Of a DNA stretch of 60,385 nucleotides, positions 51,832 to 59,921 are shown piece after piece. This stretch comes from Hyphomicrobium sp. (GTDB taxonomy: Bacteria; Pseudomonadota; Alphaproteobacteria; Rhizobiales; Hyphomicrobiaceae), in contig NZ_WBUE01000026.1 of assembly GCF_009026145.1 (NCBI RefSeq), positions 1-60,385 on the forward strand. The letters are read 5' to 3'. How positions within the stretch are numbered: position 1 is the first letter of the stretch; each line of letters begins with the position of its first letter. Under the pieces are notes generated by a model, which worked only from the letters and a program-made list of their open reading frames with translations, was not told the origin of the DNA and made no database searches. Made by a program: the position numbers and the translations under genes.

Positions 51832-52214
51832 TATTCGTCGCTGCGTGTTTCGACGTGGAACTTGTGCAGCACGCGATGGAAGATCGGCGCCAGCACGAAG
51901 CCGGTGGCGATGATGATGATGAGCCCGGAGAAGATGGCGTAACAGCCTGCGAACACTTTGCCGGCCTCGGTCTTCAGCTCCGCGGCCGGGCCCATCCCGG
52001 AGAGGATCATCGCCGCATTGAGAAAGGCATCCGTCAGCGACATGCCTTCAAAGCCGGCATAGCCGGCGATGCCGACGGCGAGCCCGAACGTCGTCAGTCC
52101 CAACCAAATGCCGGACGCCCGCAGCATGCGGCGGGCGAAGGCGGGGCGCGAGATCACCCTATGGTGGCGCTTTTCGAAACCCGTCAGGCTGACGTTTATG
52201 GCGGCGATTCCCAT
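51831..52214 (-). CDS. Small membrane protein with a two-TM potassium-channel-like layout
   Basis: A 127-residue protein. Two TM helices, ASGIWLGLTTFGLAVGIAGYAG and VFAGCYAIFSGLIIIIATGF, enclose a pore-loop-like segment: SLTDAFLNAAMILSGMGPAA. The order resembles the Ion_trans_2 channel module, in which a TVGYGD filter follows the pore helix; here the equivalent place reads LSGMGP. If related, the filter is non-canonical. It starts 133 bases from the divergent GreA-like gene and overlaps the CAP gene start by one base. Function unknown. Confidence 0.65.
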   Translation of the reverse strand: MGIAAINVSLTGFEKRHHRVISRPAFARRMLRASGIWLGLTTFGLAVGIAGYAGFEGMSLTDAFLNAAMILSGMGPAAELKTEAGKVFAGCYAIFSGLIIIIATGFVLAPIFHRVLHKFHVETRSDE

Positions 52215-52347
52215 TGCAGCCCGAATGTAGGCTGCGCCGGCGCCGGCAACAACGTGTTGCGCCGCGTCATGCGCAATTTCCTGGCCCGGGTATACTGACC
52301 CTCTTGCGCCGGAACTTGCCGGCGCCGGCCAGACGGAAGGAACCGAT

Positions 52348-52806
52348 ATGAGCCGCGCCTTCGTCAAGGAGCAGGAGAGCGTCGAGGAGCTGCCCGACAA
52401 GCTGATCTCCGAGCACCCCAACCTCGTCACCAAGGAGGGTCTCGCCCACATCGAGGCGGAGTTGCGCCGCGCCGATGCCGCGCACGCCGCCGCGCAGGTG
52501 GCTGGCGATCGCGAGGCGATGGCCGCCACGGCGCGCGAGGTGCGCTACTGGGGCGCGCGGCTGGCCTCGGCCGAATTGGTGCCGGCGCCGGCCGACACCG
52601 AGCGCGTGCATTTCGGCTCCACGGTGACCATCGAGCGGGCGGACGGGCGGCGGCAAACGTACCGCATCGTCGGCGAGGACGAGGCCGATCCGGGCAAGGG
52701 CTCGATCTCGTACGTGTCGCCCTTGGCGCGCCAGCTGGCTGGCAAGGAGGTCGGCGACACCATCCGCATCGCCGGCGCCGACGCTGAAATTGTGGAGGTG
52801 CGGTAG
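52348..52806 (+). CDS. GreA/GreB family transcription elongation factor-like protein
   Basis: A 152-residue protein. The C-terminal FKBP-like Gre domain is clear: VHFGSTVTIERADGRRQTYR, IVGEDEADPGKGSISYVSPL and LAGKEVGDTIRI. The N-terminal coiled coil has VTKEGLAHIEAELRRADAAH, but the tip lacks the paired acidic residues of GreA (usually DxxE), so cleavage activity is uncertain. Such Gre-like proteins with N-terminal extension (SRAFVKEQESVEELPDK) are widespread in Alphaproteobacteria. GAAGGA lies upstream of the ATG. Confidence 0.82.
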   Translation: MSRAFVKEQESVEELPDKLISEHPNLVTKEGLAHIEAELRRADAAHAAAQVAGDREAMAATAREVRYWGARLASAELVPAPADTERVHFGSTVTIERADGRRQTYRIVGEDEADPGKGSISYVSPLARQLAGKEVGDTIRIAGADAEIVEVR

Positions 52807-52887
52807 GCGCCCCTCAGGCGTGAGAAATACGTGACTTATTGTCTTTTAGCAAAGATGATTTTTCAAGGCATTTGAAGGCGCCGCATT

Positions 52888-54837
52888 ATGCTGGCATTTA
52901 TATTGGGAATCATTGGTGGCCTCGCTGTATCGGCATTATTGCGCGACTACAGCGAATACATAAGATCGCACAAATCCTCTTTTTTAGCTGCTGCAGCCCT
53001 GCTATTCTTATCGATAGTCGTTTTCCTTTACCACGCTGGTTCGCCCCTTCTTTGGCAACTGCCCGCGAGTCCTACGGGCCTATTCGCTATTGGGCTGGGC
53101 ACGATATTCTTTGTCGAATGGGCGCTACTGGCCCGCCAAAAGCCGCAAGACGAAGCCGAGCAGGCACGCCAGGGACGCGTCCGAGTAGGGCTGCTGATCG
53201 GAGGAACACTTCTCGTGGTCGTCGCGGTAACCGAAATCGCGCCGCCCCGGCTTCTCGGTCTCGTCAAAAAGATACAGATCCCATCGGTAGCTTTGGAACT
53301 CTCGCTACCCGAGCACGGCGGGACTGGCAACAAAGCGCTCAGTAATCTACCTGGGCAGTCGTACTCGGGCGGGAACAGGGATCGAGGGCTGGCAAGCGCC
53401 CTCGATCGGATATTGGCGCTGCGCGCCAATACATATTCCGATGAGGTGCTGGTGAATGCCCTTGTAAGACAAAGTGGGCTTAAAACGACAGCCGGGGCAG
53501 ATCTAAAGTTGGAAAGCGAGCGCGATCCGTTCGACTTGAATGCCGAGGAGCGGTTGATAGTTCCGATCGTAGGTTGCTTAAAAGGGCTCTACTTGCTGAT
53601 GCGGGAGCCCCAACTCACCGGGCAAATCGTTGCCGACCCGATCATCGCTCTGAAACATATAGATGGAGCTTACGGCCCAGCCAAAGTGGACCGCAAACCA
53701 AATCTTACGCATGCACCAGCACCGAATGAGGCGGGAAGCTCGGCTCTGGCAATGAGCGATCTGGAAGCTGAAATTAAAGGGACATTGGATGCGGCCGCGG
53801 GCAGATTGTACGGATTATCCAAGGGAGGCATCGGAAGACGTCCCGATAATCTCACGCTGCACGACCCGCCCGAGAATGCGCTAGAAGTATCGTGCGCGGC
53901 ACTCAAGGAATACAGGGCGAGCCCGGACGACATTCACAAATTTGTGGAATCATCGCAAACATCAGTTCGACCATTTCTTTCCTACCTCATTGCGGAACTC
54001 CACGCGGCGAGTGGTGACAATCGGTCCGCCGCGTTTGAGTTGGAGCGCTGGCTGCAGAAGACGAATGCGAGCGGCGCGGTTGGCACTCAATTATTGCGGG
54101 CGCCGCAGTTTGCCGTGGATGGCGTGCGCCCCGATTTCTTGACGAGAGTGGGCGACGCCTATCGATTGGCCTGGCGACGCATGTCGATGCGGCTGCGGAT
54201 GAATCAGTATTTGAATGAACTGTCCGAGGGGCAATTGGCCAGACCCGACTTGCGGGTGATTGAGAGTGAAAAGCTGTTGGAGACGGTCTATGCATTGTTG
54301 GGGGAATCAACGCTGAAAAAAATTGACCAGGGGAGGAATTGCGGTGTGCTCGACCCGGTCTATCTGCGGATATTGATGGTGTATGCGCAGGCAAGCAACA
54401 ATTACGCCTATTATGCGAGCTTATTAGACGTGGATGACTACAAGGAGCATCGCGCCAGGGCAGAACGTCAGGCGGAATTCATCAAGAATATGGATCGATC
54501 CTGTATTCCTGGGACTGATCTGGACGACATAGAGTATTTTGAGCGCCATCACGTTAACACGTGGGCGATGGTCCAATTGGCAGGCCTTCGAGCCGATGCC
54601 GCCGTGGTATCGGGAGGGGGACCGAACATCGCCGAGCGGGTTCGGTCGATTCTGGTCGAGGTGGAGCACGCGCGTGACCAATCCGCGCAGCGTCTGAATG
54701 AGGTTGGGCGACCGCCAGCCGAGGTTCCGCTTTGGGAGCGGTGGTATCCAAGCGAGGGCGAGGAACTGCGCAATTCGCTGGCTACTCTCTCAAAGCACTT
54801 GAGGCTGATCCTGCGGGAACTCGGCGAGACGGACTAG
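52888..54837 (+). CDS. Orphan 649-residue protein with three N-terminal TM segments
   Basis: I do not recognise this protein. Three or four hydrophobic segments lie at about 2-18, 31-48, 62-79 and 100-117; the remaining 500 residues are soluble and mostly helical (for example FVESSQTSVRPFLSYLIAEL and ALDEL-type repeats). Base composition is clearly lower in GC than the GreA-like gene before it and the SoxYZ gene after it, and codon use is more even. The gene has no partner on its strand. Like the orphan at 3873 it looks acquired. No catalytic motif could be identified. Confidence 0.72.
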   Translation: MLAFILGIIGGLAVSALLRDYSEYIRSHKSSFLAAAALLFLSIVVFLYHAGSPLLWQLPASPTGLFAIGLGTIFFVEWALLARQKPQDEAEQARQGRVRVGLLIGGTLLVVVAVTEIAPPRLLGLVKKIQIPSVALELSLPEHGGTGNKALSNLPGQSYSGGNRDRGLASALDRILALRANTYSDEVLVNALVRQSGLKTTAGADLKLESERDPFDLNAEERLIVPIVGCLKGLYLLMREPQLTGQIVADPIIALKHIDGAYGPAKVDRKPNLTHAPAPNEAGSSALAMSDLEAEIKGTLDAAAGRLYGLSKGGIGRRPDNLTLHDPPENALEVSCAALKEYRASPDDIHKFVESSQTSVRPFLSYLIAELHAASGDNRSAAFELERWLQKTNASGAVGTQLLRAPQFAVDGVRPDFLTRVGDAYRLAWRRMSMRLRMNQYLNELSEGQLARPDLRVIESEKLLETVYALLGESTLKKIDQGRNCGVLDPVYLRILMVYAQASNNYAYYASLLDVDDYKEHRARAERQAEFIKNMDRSCIPGTDLDDIEYFERHHVNTWAMVQLAGLRADAAVVSGGGPNIAERVRSILVEVEHARDQSAQRLNEVGRPPAEVPLWERWYPSEGEELRNSLATLSKHLRLILRELGETD

Positions 54838-54900
54838 GGCTGCGTAGGCGTGTGCGGGGGCCGCCGGTGGGATTTTAGGGGGCAAGCTCGACGCCCGGCA

Positions 54901-55716
54901 TCAGCTGCCATGCCCGACGGGGAAGGCGCGCGCCCAGCTGGCGCCGTCGCTATCGCGCGCCTCAACGAGCAGGCTGTCGGCACCGTTGACCCGGTAGTCG
55001 AAGTCGATCACCGGGTCCTGCGCCATGGTCATCGAGCCCTTCATGGCGAATACGCGCTCCTCGCCCTGCTTCACCTCGAGGTCGGTGACGATGCGTAAGG
55101 GCACGTACAGCAGCGTCAGCTGGTCGAGCACCATGCCGGTGTGGTTGGGGTGCATGATCTTGAGGCGGGCGCGCGGCTCGACCTCGGTCGCCGCCGCCTG
55201 CTTGGACAGCGGCTCGAGGCTCATCTTGCCCATCGTGGCGGCGATTTGCTCGGGGCTGCCCGAAGGCGGGGCCGAGCAGGCGGCCTGGCCGCCAGCGAAC
55301 TTCACGAACCGCTCGGCCATGTAGAGCTGCCCGTCGGAAGCCTCGACGACGGCGCGCACGTCGGTCGCCGCGTTGAGGCGCAGGAGCGTGGCGAGGCGCA
55401 GGTGCTCGCGCTTGCCGCCGATGTCGAACTGGGCGGCGACGGGGGAGGGGTTCTCGTCGACGATGAGGGTGACGGCGCGCACCGAGCGCCCGTCGGCGAA
55501 CCTGGCCTCGACCTCGATGGGCACGGCGCGCTGGTCGAGCGGGCGCATCGGCGCGGTGAGCAGCACGACGTCGCCGGCGGGGTTGATGGTGCGGCCCGCG
55601 AACACGCCGGCGCGGATCTCGTCCCATGCCTTGCCGGCCTGGGCGCGCGGGACCGCGGCGAGGCCTATGGTGCCTACGGCGGCGGCTAGGGCGAGGAGCA
55701 AGCTGACGCGGCGCAT
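54901..55716 (-). CDS. Quinoprotein-dehydrogenase-associated SoxYZ-like carrier protein
   Basis: A 271-residue secreted protein with a signal peptide (SLLLALAAAVGTIGLAAVPRAQA). Residues 30-150 resemble SoxY (KAWDEIRAGVFAGRTINPAG, NPSPVAAQFDIGG), and residues 175-265 resemble SoxZ (ARLKIMHPNHTGMVLDQLTL, KGSMTMAQDPVIDFDYRVNG). Fusions of this kind occur beside PQQ-dependent alcohol dehydrogenases. The swinging GGCGG cysteine motif of true SoxY is not seen; a single Cys occurs in GQAACSAPPS. No PQQ dehydrogenase is in the window. The ATG at 55716 follows GAGGGAAT. Confidence 0.85.
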   Translation of the reverse strand: MRRVSLLLALAAAVGTIGLAAVPRAQAGKAWDEIRAGVFAGRTINPAGDVVLLTAPMRPLDQRAVPIEVEARFADGRSVRAVTLIVDENPSPVAAQFDIGGKREHLRLATLLRLNAATDVRAVVEASDGQLYMAERFVKFAGGQAACSAPPSGSPEQIAATMGKMSLEPLSKQAAATEVEPRARLKIMHPNHTGMVLDQLTLLYVPLRIVTDLEVKQGEERVFAMKGSMTMAQDPVIDFDYRVNGADSLLVEARDSDGASWARAFPVGHGS

Positions 55717-55904
55717 GGAGCGATTCCCTCGTTCTTCTGTGCACCGCTCAGTATCGCCGAAGCGTCTGCGTCTCACAACGGGGACGTGCGCGATACCGCC
55801 CGCGGCCGCTCGGCGACGCGCACCGCATTGATTTGCGTGCAGATATCCGCGCGGTCGGCGGAGGGATATACTGGCCGCGTCGCTCTCAACTGTGGGAGGA
55901 CCCC

Positions 55905-56171
55905 ATGCCCACCACGCAAAATGCGCCCTTCAACATCAGCGCCCTCGGCTGGGCGCTGTCGGCGGCGCTCGTCGTCCTCTTCGTCATTTGCCTCGTCGTG
56001 GCGCTGCTGTTCCCGGACCTGCGCGCTTCCCACGCCTGGGTCGGCCTGTTCTCGGCCGCGCCGCTCGATTCGGTGCGCGTGTGGATCGACGGGATCGTGT
56101 TCAGCATCGCCTTCGGCTGGGTCACGGCCGCGGTTCTCGGCGCCGTCTACAACCGCCTCATTGCCCGCTGA
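55905..56171 (+). CDS. DUF5676 membrane protein
   Basis: An 88-residue two-TM protein: SALGWALSAALVVLFVICLV and WIDGIVFSIAFGWVTAAVLG, joined by LFPDLRASHAWVGLFSAAPL. It fits the DUF5676 family, found next to copper and metal resistance genes in some bacteria. GGGAGGA precedes the ATG by seven bases. It stands alone here. Function unknown. Confidence 0.75.
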   Translation: MPTTQNAPFNISALGWALSAALVVLFVICLVVALLFPDLRASHAWVGLFSAAPLDSVRVWIDGIVFSIAFGWVTAAVLGAVYNRLIAR

Positions 56172-56298
56172 AGCATGATGCCTATGACCCCTTGCAGACG
56201 AAGCTGGCCGCCAGCACCTTCTGTGTCGCCCAAATCGACGGTGAGACACGGCCACTCGGCGGCTAGCACCGGTTAAGGAGGATCGCGGGGATATTGCC

Positions 56299-57222
56299 GT
56301 GGCGCGCATATTCTTGAGCCATTCCAGCAGCAACAACGCCGAGGCGCGTTACGCAATTGTATTGGCACTGCTGGCGGGAATTGGCGTCGCCGGCATCAAC
56401 TACAGCCGTTGGACGCCGGCGGCGACAGCTGCAGTCTTCCGCTTCGTAGACCTGACCAAAGATCTGACCAAGAGCGGCACGGTATTCCAGGACTGCTCGG
56501 CCTGCCCGCAGATGGTGGTCATCCCCACAGGCAGCTTCATGATGGGATCGCCGGAAACCGACGCAGACGCCCGCGAGAATGAACGCCCTCAGCACAAGGT
56601 CACCATCGCAACGCCTTTCGCGGCATCGAGGTTTGAGGTGACGTTTGCGGAATGGAACGCCTGCATCGATGCGGGCGGCTGCGAGCATCGACCCAGCGAT
56701 CAGGGATGGGGCCAGGGCGCGCGGCCCGTGATCAACGTGTCCTGGGACGACATCACCAAGCAGTACCTGACGTGGCTGAGCAGGGTGACGGGCCAGGCGT
56801 ATCGACTACTGACCGAGGCAGAATGGGAGTACGCCGCGCGCGCAGGAGCGACGACGCGCTACTCGTGGGGTGATGTCCTCGGCGAAAACAACGCCAACTG
56901 CAACGGCTGCAAGAGCCAGTGGGACAACGAGCAGACGGCACCTGTGGGCTCGTTCAAGCCCAACGATTTCGGCCTCTACGACATGCATGGCAATGTCTGG
57001 GAATGGGTGCAGGACTGTCATGACGAGAATGCGTACGCGACAGCTCCCACGGATGGCTCCGCCGTACCCGACGAGCCCGACTGCGATCGCGTTCTCCGCG
57101 GTGGCTCTTGGATGGGCAATCCGAGGAGCATGCGCGCGGCGTTCCGTAACGCGATCTTTCCCGAGTACCGGCTGAGCGGCTACGGCTTCCGTGTTGCCCG
57201 TGCTCTTCCGGTGCCAGAATGA
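56299..57222 (+). CDS. Formylglycine-generating enzyme-like (SUMF1) protein with a vestigial TIR start
   Basis: A 307-residue protein. Residues 70-300 form an FGE/SUMF1 domain: MVVIPTGSFMMGSPETDADA, PQHKVTIATPFAASRFEVTF, YRLLTEAEWEYAARAGATTR, NANCNGCKSQW, FGLYDMHGNVWEWVQDC and RVLRGGSWMGNPRSMRAAFR. A TM helix lies at 18-37. The first 16 residues, MARIFLSHSSSNNAEA, are what I associate with the start of TIR domains in large TIR-SUMF1 proteins, but the remaining 120 or so TIR residues are missing. The gene may be an internally deleted version of such a protein. It may still be expressed; its start lacks an obvious strong Shine-Dalgarno. Confidence 0.8.
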   Translation: MARIFLSHSSSNNAEARYAIVLALLAGIGVAGINYSRWTPAATAAVFRFVDLTKDLTKSGTVFQDCSACPQMVVIPTGSFMMGSPETDADARENERPQHKVTIATPFAASRFEVTFAEWNACIDAGGCEHRPSDQGWGQGARPVINVSWDDITKQYLTWLSRVTGQAYRLLTEAEWEYAARAGATTRYSWGDVLGENNANCNGCKSQWDNEQTAPVGSFKPNDFGLYDMHGNVWEWVQDCHDENAYATAPTDGSAVPDEPDCDRVLRGGSWMGNPRSMRAAFRNAIFPEYRLSGYGFRVARALPVPE

Positions 57223-57364
57223 ATCAGCTCTTGCTGCTTCACCACTCTGCTACTCGCAAAGCCATGCAGAGACCGGACGTGATCCAGTCACTGTTGAGTT
57301 CTGATCATTCGGCACGAAGCGCGGTGCGGTTTGCCCGCCATCGGCGCAGCATACCTGCGACTAG

Positions 57365-57451
57365 CTAATTGTCCAGGAAAGGGCGGAACATTCGCGACCG
57401 GCTCGGGTGCTTGAGCTTGCGCAGCGCCTTGGCCTCGCTGTGGCGGATGCG
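57365..57451 (-). pseudogene. Second, diverged copy of the rpoD 3' end
   Basis: The minus strand reads [20 protein letters not shown] then MFRPFLDN and a TAG stop. The true RpoD end (stop at 57667) is [20 protein letters not shown] then KLRSFLDN. About 23 of 28 residues agree, and the differences look like ordinary protein divergence, not recent decay. An in-frame TGA lies four codons upstream, so nothing more of sigma-70 remains. The remnant is in the same orientation as rpoD, 216 bases downstream of its stop, with a beta-lactamase fragment between. Confidence 0.9.
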
Positions 57452-57460
57452 CATACTTCG

Positions 57461-57672
57461 TCAGAGCGCTGCGGCAACGGCGCGGCCCACGTCGGCAATA
57501 GCGGCGTTGCGTGCTGTGAGCTCGGCAGTCGTCTCTGCCAGGTAGACGGCGATGAGAACCGGTCCGCGTTCCGGTGGCCAGACGATCGCGACATCGTTCG
57601 TCGCGCCGTTGCCGCCCGTGCCCGTCTTGTCTCCGACCCGCCAGCTTGCCGGCAAGCCGGCGACGTTCAGTT
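57461..57672 (-). pseudogene. C-terminal fragment of a class A beta-lactamase
   Basis: The minus strand encodes [20 protein letters not shown] then [20 protein letters not shown] and [20 protein letters not shown], ending at a TGA. This is the last quarter of a class A serine beta-lactamase, with the KTG motif that forms part of the active site. The serine (SxxK) and SDN parts are missing. The fragment begins directly at, and overlaps by a few bases, the rpoD stop, so its 5' end was lost at that junction. It cannot be functional. Confidence 0.88.
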
Positions 57673-59706
57673 GTCGAGGAAGGAGCGGAGCTTGCGCGAG
57701 CGCGAGGGGTGCTTCAATTTCCGCAGCGCCTTGGCCTCGATCTGCCGGATGCGCTCGCGCGTCACCGAGAACTGCTGGCCGACTTCCTCCAGCGTGTGGT
57801 CGGTGTTCATGCCGATGCCGAAGCGCATGCGCAGCACGCGCTCCTCGCGCGGGGTGAGCGAAGCCAGGACGCGCGTCGTCGTCTCGCGCAGGTTGGACTG
57901 GATCGCCGCATCGATGGGCAGCACCGCGTTGCGATCCTCGATGAAATCACCGAGGTGCGAATCTTCCTCGTCGCCGATGGGCGTCTCGAGGCTGATCGGC
58001 TCCTTGGCGATCTTCAAGACCTTGCGCACCTTCTCCAGCGGCATGGCCAGCTTCTCGGCCAGCTCCTCCGGCGTCGGCTCGCGGCCGATCTCGTGCAGCA
58101 TCTGGCGCGACGTGCGCACGATCTTGTTGATGGTCTCGATCATGTGCACGGGGATGCGGATGGTGCGCGCCTGATCGGCGATCGAGCGCGTGATCGCCTG
58201 CCGGATCCACCACGTGGCGTAGGTGGAGAACTTGTAGCCGCGGCGGTACTCGAACTTGTCGACCGCCTTCATGAGGCCGATGTTGCCTTCCTGGATGAGG
58301 TCGAGGAACTGCAGGCCGCGGTTGGTGTATTTCTTTGCGATGGAGATGACGAGGCGCAGGTTGGCCTCCACCATTTCCTTCTTCGCCTGGCGCGCCTCGC
58401 GCTCGCCCTTCTGCACCGCTTTGACGATGCGGCGGAACTCCAGGATCTCGAGGCCGGTCTCCGAGGCCAGCGTGTGGATCTCGCCGCGCAGCCGCTCGAT
58501 GCGCATCTTCTCGTTCTTGACGAAGGTGCCCCACTTGCGCCCCAGGCCGCCGACGCGGTCGAGCCACGTCTGGTCGAGCTCGTTGCCGAAGTACTCGTCG
58601 ATGAACGCCTGGCGCGGCACGCCGCAGGATTCGGCTAGACGCATCAGCTGGCCCTCGTGGCCGACCAGCTTCTTGTTGATGCCGTAGAGCTGCTCGACGA
58701 GGCTCTCGATACGGTTGTTGTTGAGCGACAGGCTCTTGACGTCGGCGATGATCTCGTCGCGGTGCTTGTCGTAGGCCTTTTGCTGCTGCTTGGAGCCGGT
58801 TTCGCCGGCGACCTGCTGCTCGAGCTTCTTGTCCTGCTGCTTGCGCAGCTTCTTGTAGGTGCCCGCGATGCGGTCGAAGGTCTCCAGCACCTTCGGCTTC
58901 AGCTCCGCCTCCATGGCCGCCAGCGACAGGGCGTTCTCGTAGTCGTCCTCGTCGTCCATCTCGCCTTCGGGCGGCGTCTCGCCACCCTCGGCAGCTTCCT
59001 CGGACGCTTCGCCGTCGCCACCAAGGGCGGGCGGGGGCTGCTTGGCCTCGGGGCCCTCGTAGGTGGCTTCGAGATCGATGATGTCGCGGAGCAGAATCTT
59101 GCCTTCGTTCAGCTCGTCGCGCCAGATGATGATGGCCTGGAAGGTGAGGGGGCTTTCGCACAGTCCGGCGATCATCGCCTCGCGGCCGGCCTCGATGCGC
59201 TTGGCGATGGCGATTTCGCCCTCGCGCGATAGAAGCTCGACCGAGCCCATCTCGCGCAGGTACATGCGCACTGGATCGTCGGTGCGCTCGGTAGGCTCGG
59301 CGCGGGTGCTGGTGGTGGCGACGGCGGACTGCGTGGCGATGGCACGGCCGCCTTCCTCCTCGTCCGGCTCGTCGGCGCCGGCAGCCTCCTGGCCCTCCTC
59401 GCCTTCCTCCACATCGACGACGTTGATGCCCATGTCGGACAGCATCGCCATCGTGTCCTCGATCTGCTCGGAGGACACTTCCTCCGACGGCAGAACGGAG
59501 TTGAGCTCGTCGTAGGTGACGTACCCGCGCGCCTTGGCGGTCTTCAGAAGCTTTTTGACGGCCTGATCGGAAAGGTCGAGCAGCGGGCTGTCCCGCTCTT
59601 GCGTTTCCGTGGCCTGCTTGTCCTGATCCTCATTCTTAGCCGCGGGCGCCGCTTTGCTGCGCGATCCGCCGGAGGAGGCTTTCGTTTTCAGGGCCTGTGC
59701 TTTCAA
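57667..59706 (-). CDS. rpoD: RNA polymerase sigma factor RpoD (sigma-70)
   Basis: A 679-residue principal sigma factor. Region 1.1 is near the N-terminus ([20 protein letters not shown]), followed by an acidic region, region 1.2 ([20 protein letters not shown], about 145-165), the large non-conserved insert, region 2 ([20 protein letters not shown], then [20 protein letters not shown]), region 3 ([20 protein letters not shown]) and region 4 ([20 protein letters not shown]), ending LRSFLDN. It is downstream of dnaG, the usual macromolecular synthesis order. A diverged copy of its 3' end and a broken beta-lactamase follow its stop. Confidence 0.97.
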   Translation of the reverse strand: MKAQALKTKASSGGSRSKAAPAAKNEDQDKQATETQERDSPLLDLSDQAVKKLLKTAKARGYVTYDELNSVLPSEEVSSEQIEDTMAMLSDMGINVVDVEEGEEGQEAAGADEPDEEEGGRAIATQSAVATTSTRAEPTERTDDPVRMYLREMGSVELLSREGEIAIAKRIEAGREAMIAGLCESPLTFQAIIIWRDELNEGKILLRDIIDLEATYEGPEAKQPPPALGGDGEASEEAAEGGETPPEGEMDDEDDYENALSLAAMEAELKPKVLETFDRIAGTYKKLRKQQDKKLEQQVAGETGSKQQQKAYDKHRDEIIADVKSLSLNNNRIESLVEQLYGINKKLVGHEGQLMRLAESCGVPRQAFIDEYFGNELDQTWLDRVGGLGRKWGTFVKNEKMRIERLRGEIHTLASETGLEILEFRRIVKAVQKGEREARQAKKEMVEANLRLVISIAKKYTNRGLQFLDLIQEGNIGLMKAVDKFEYRRGYKFSTYATWWIRQAITRSIADQARTIRIPVHMIETINKIVRTSRQMLHEIGREPTPEELAEKLAMPLEKVRKVLKIAKEPISLETPIGDEEDSHLGDFIEDRNAVLPIDAAIQSNLRETTTRVLASLTPREERVLRMRFGIGMNTDHTLEEVGQQFSVTRERIRQIEAKALRKLKHPSRSRKLRSFLDN

Positions 59707-59921
59707 GGGCTCGTATCCCGCTCTAACAGCGCCTAACCAGTTTGCGACAATCCGTCGCGGCCACTACGGCATCGGTAAAACACCCCGGGCCTGCGCAATT
59801 AAGCCCCGCCGGCGTCCCACCATTAACTACCCCGTCGACCTTCGCCCGCGCCGCACGCGCGGGGCGCCTAGCCGTCACCTTGCCCCCGCCGCTCGCAAGG
59901 GTCGCGCCAACACCGAGCACG

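Noticed and set aside
52795..54850. Possible duplicated GreA-like gene end on both sides of the 649-residue orphan (TGCGGTAGGCG near 52800 against TGCGTAGGCG near 54842), as seen at mcl and rpoD.
   Set aside because: Only about ten bases agree, with a gap; this is within chance for GC-rich DNA and no coding similarity extends from it.
57461..57672. A functional beta-lactamase resistance gene.
   Set aside because: Only the KTG-containing C-terminal quarter is left; the SxxK and SDN motifs and any start are missing.
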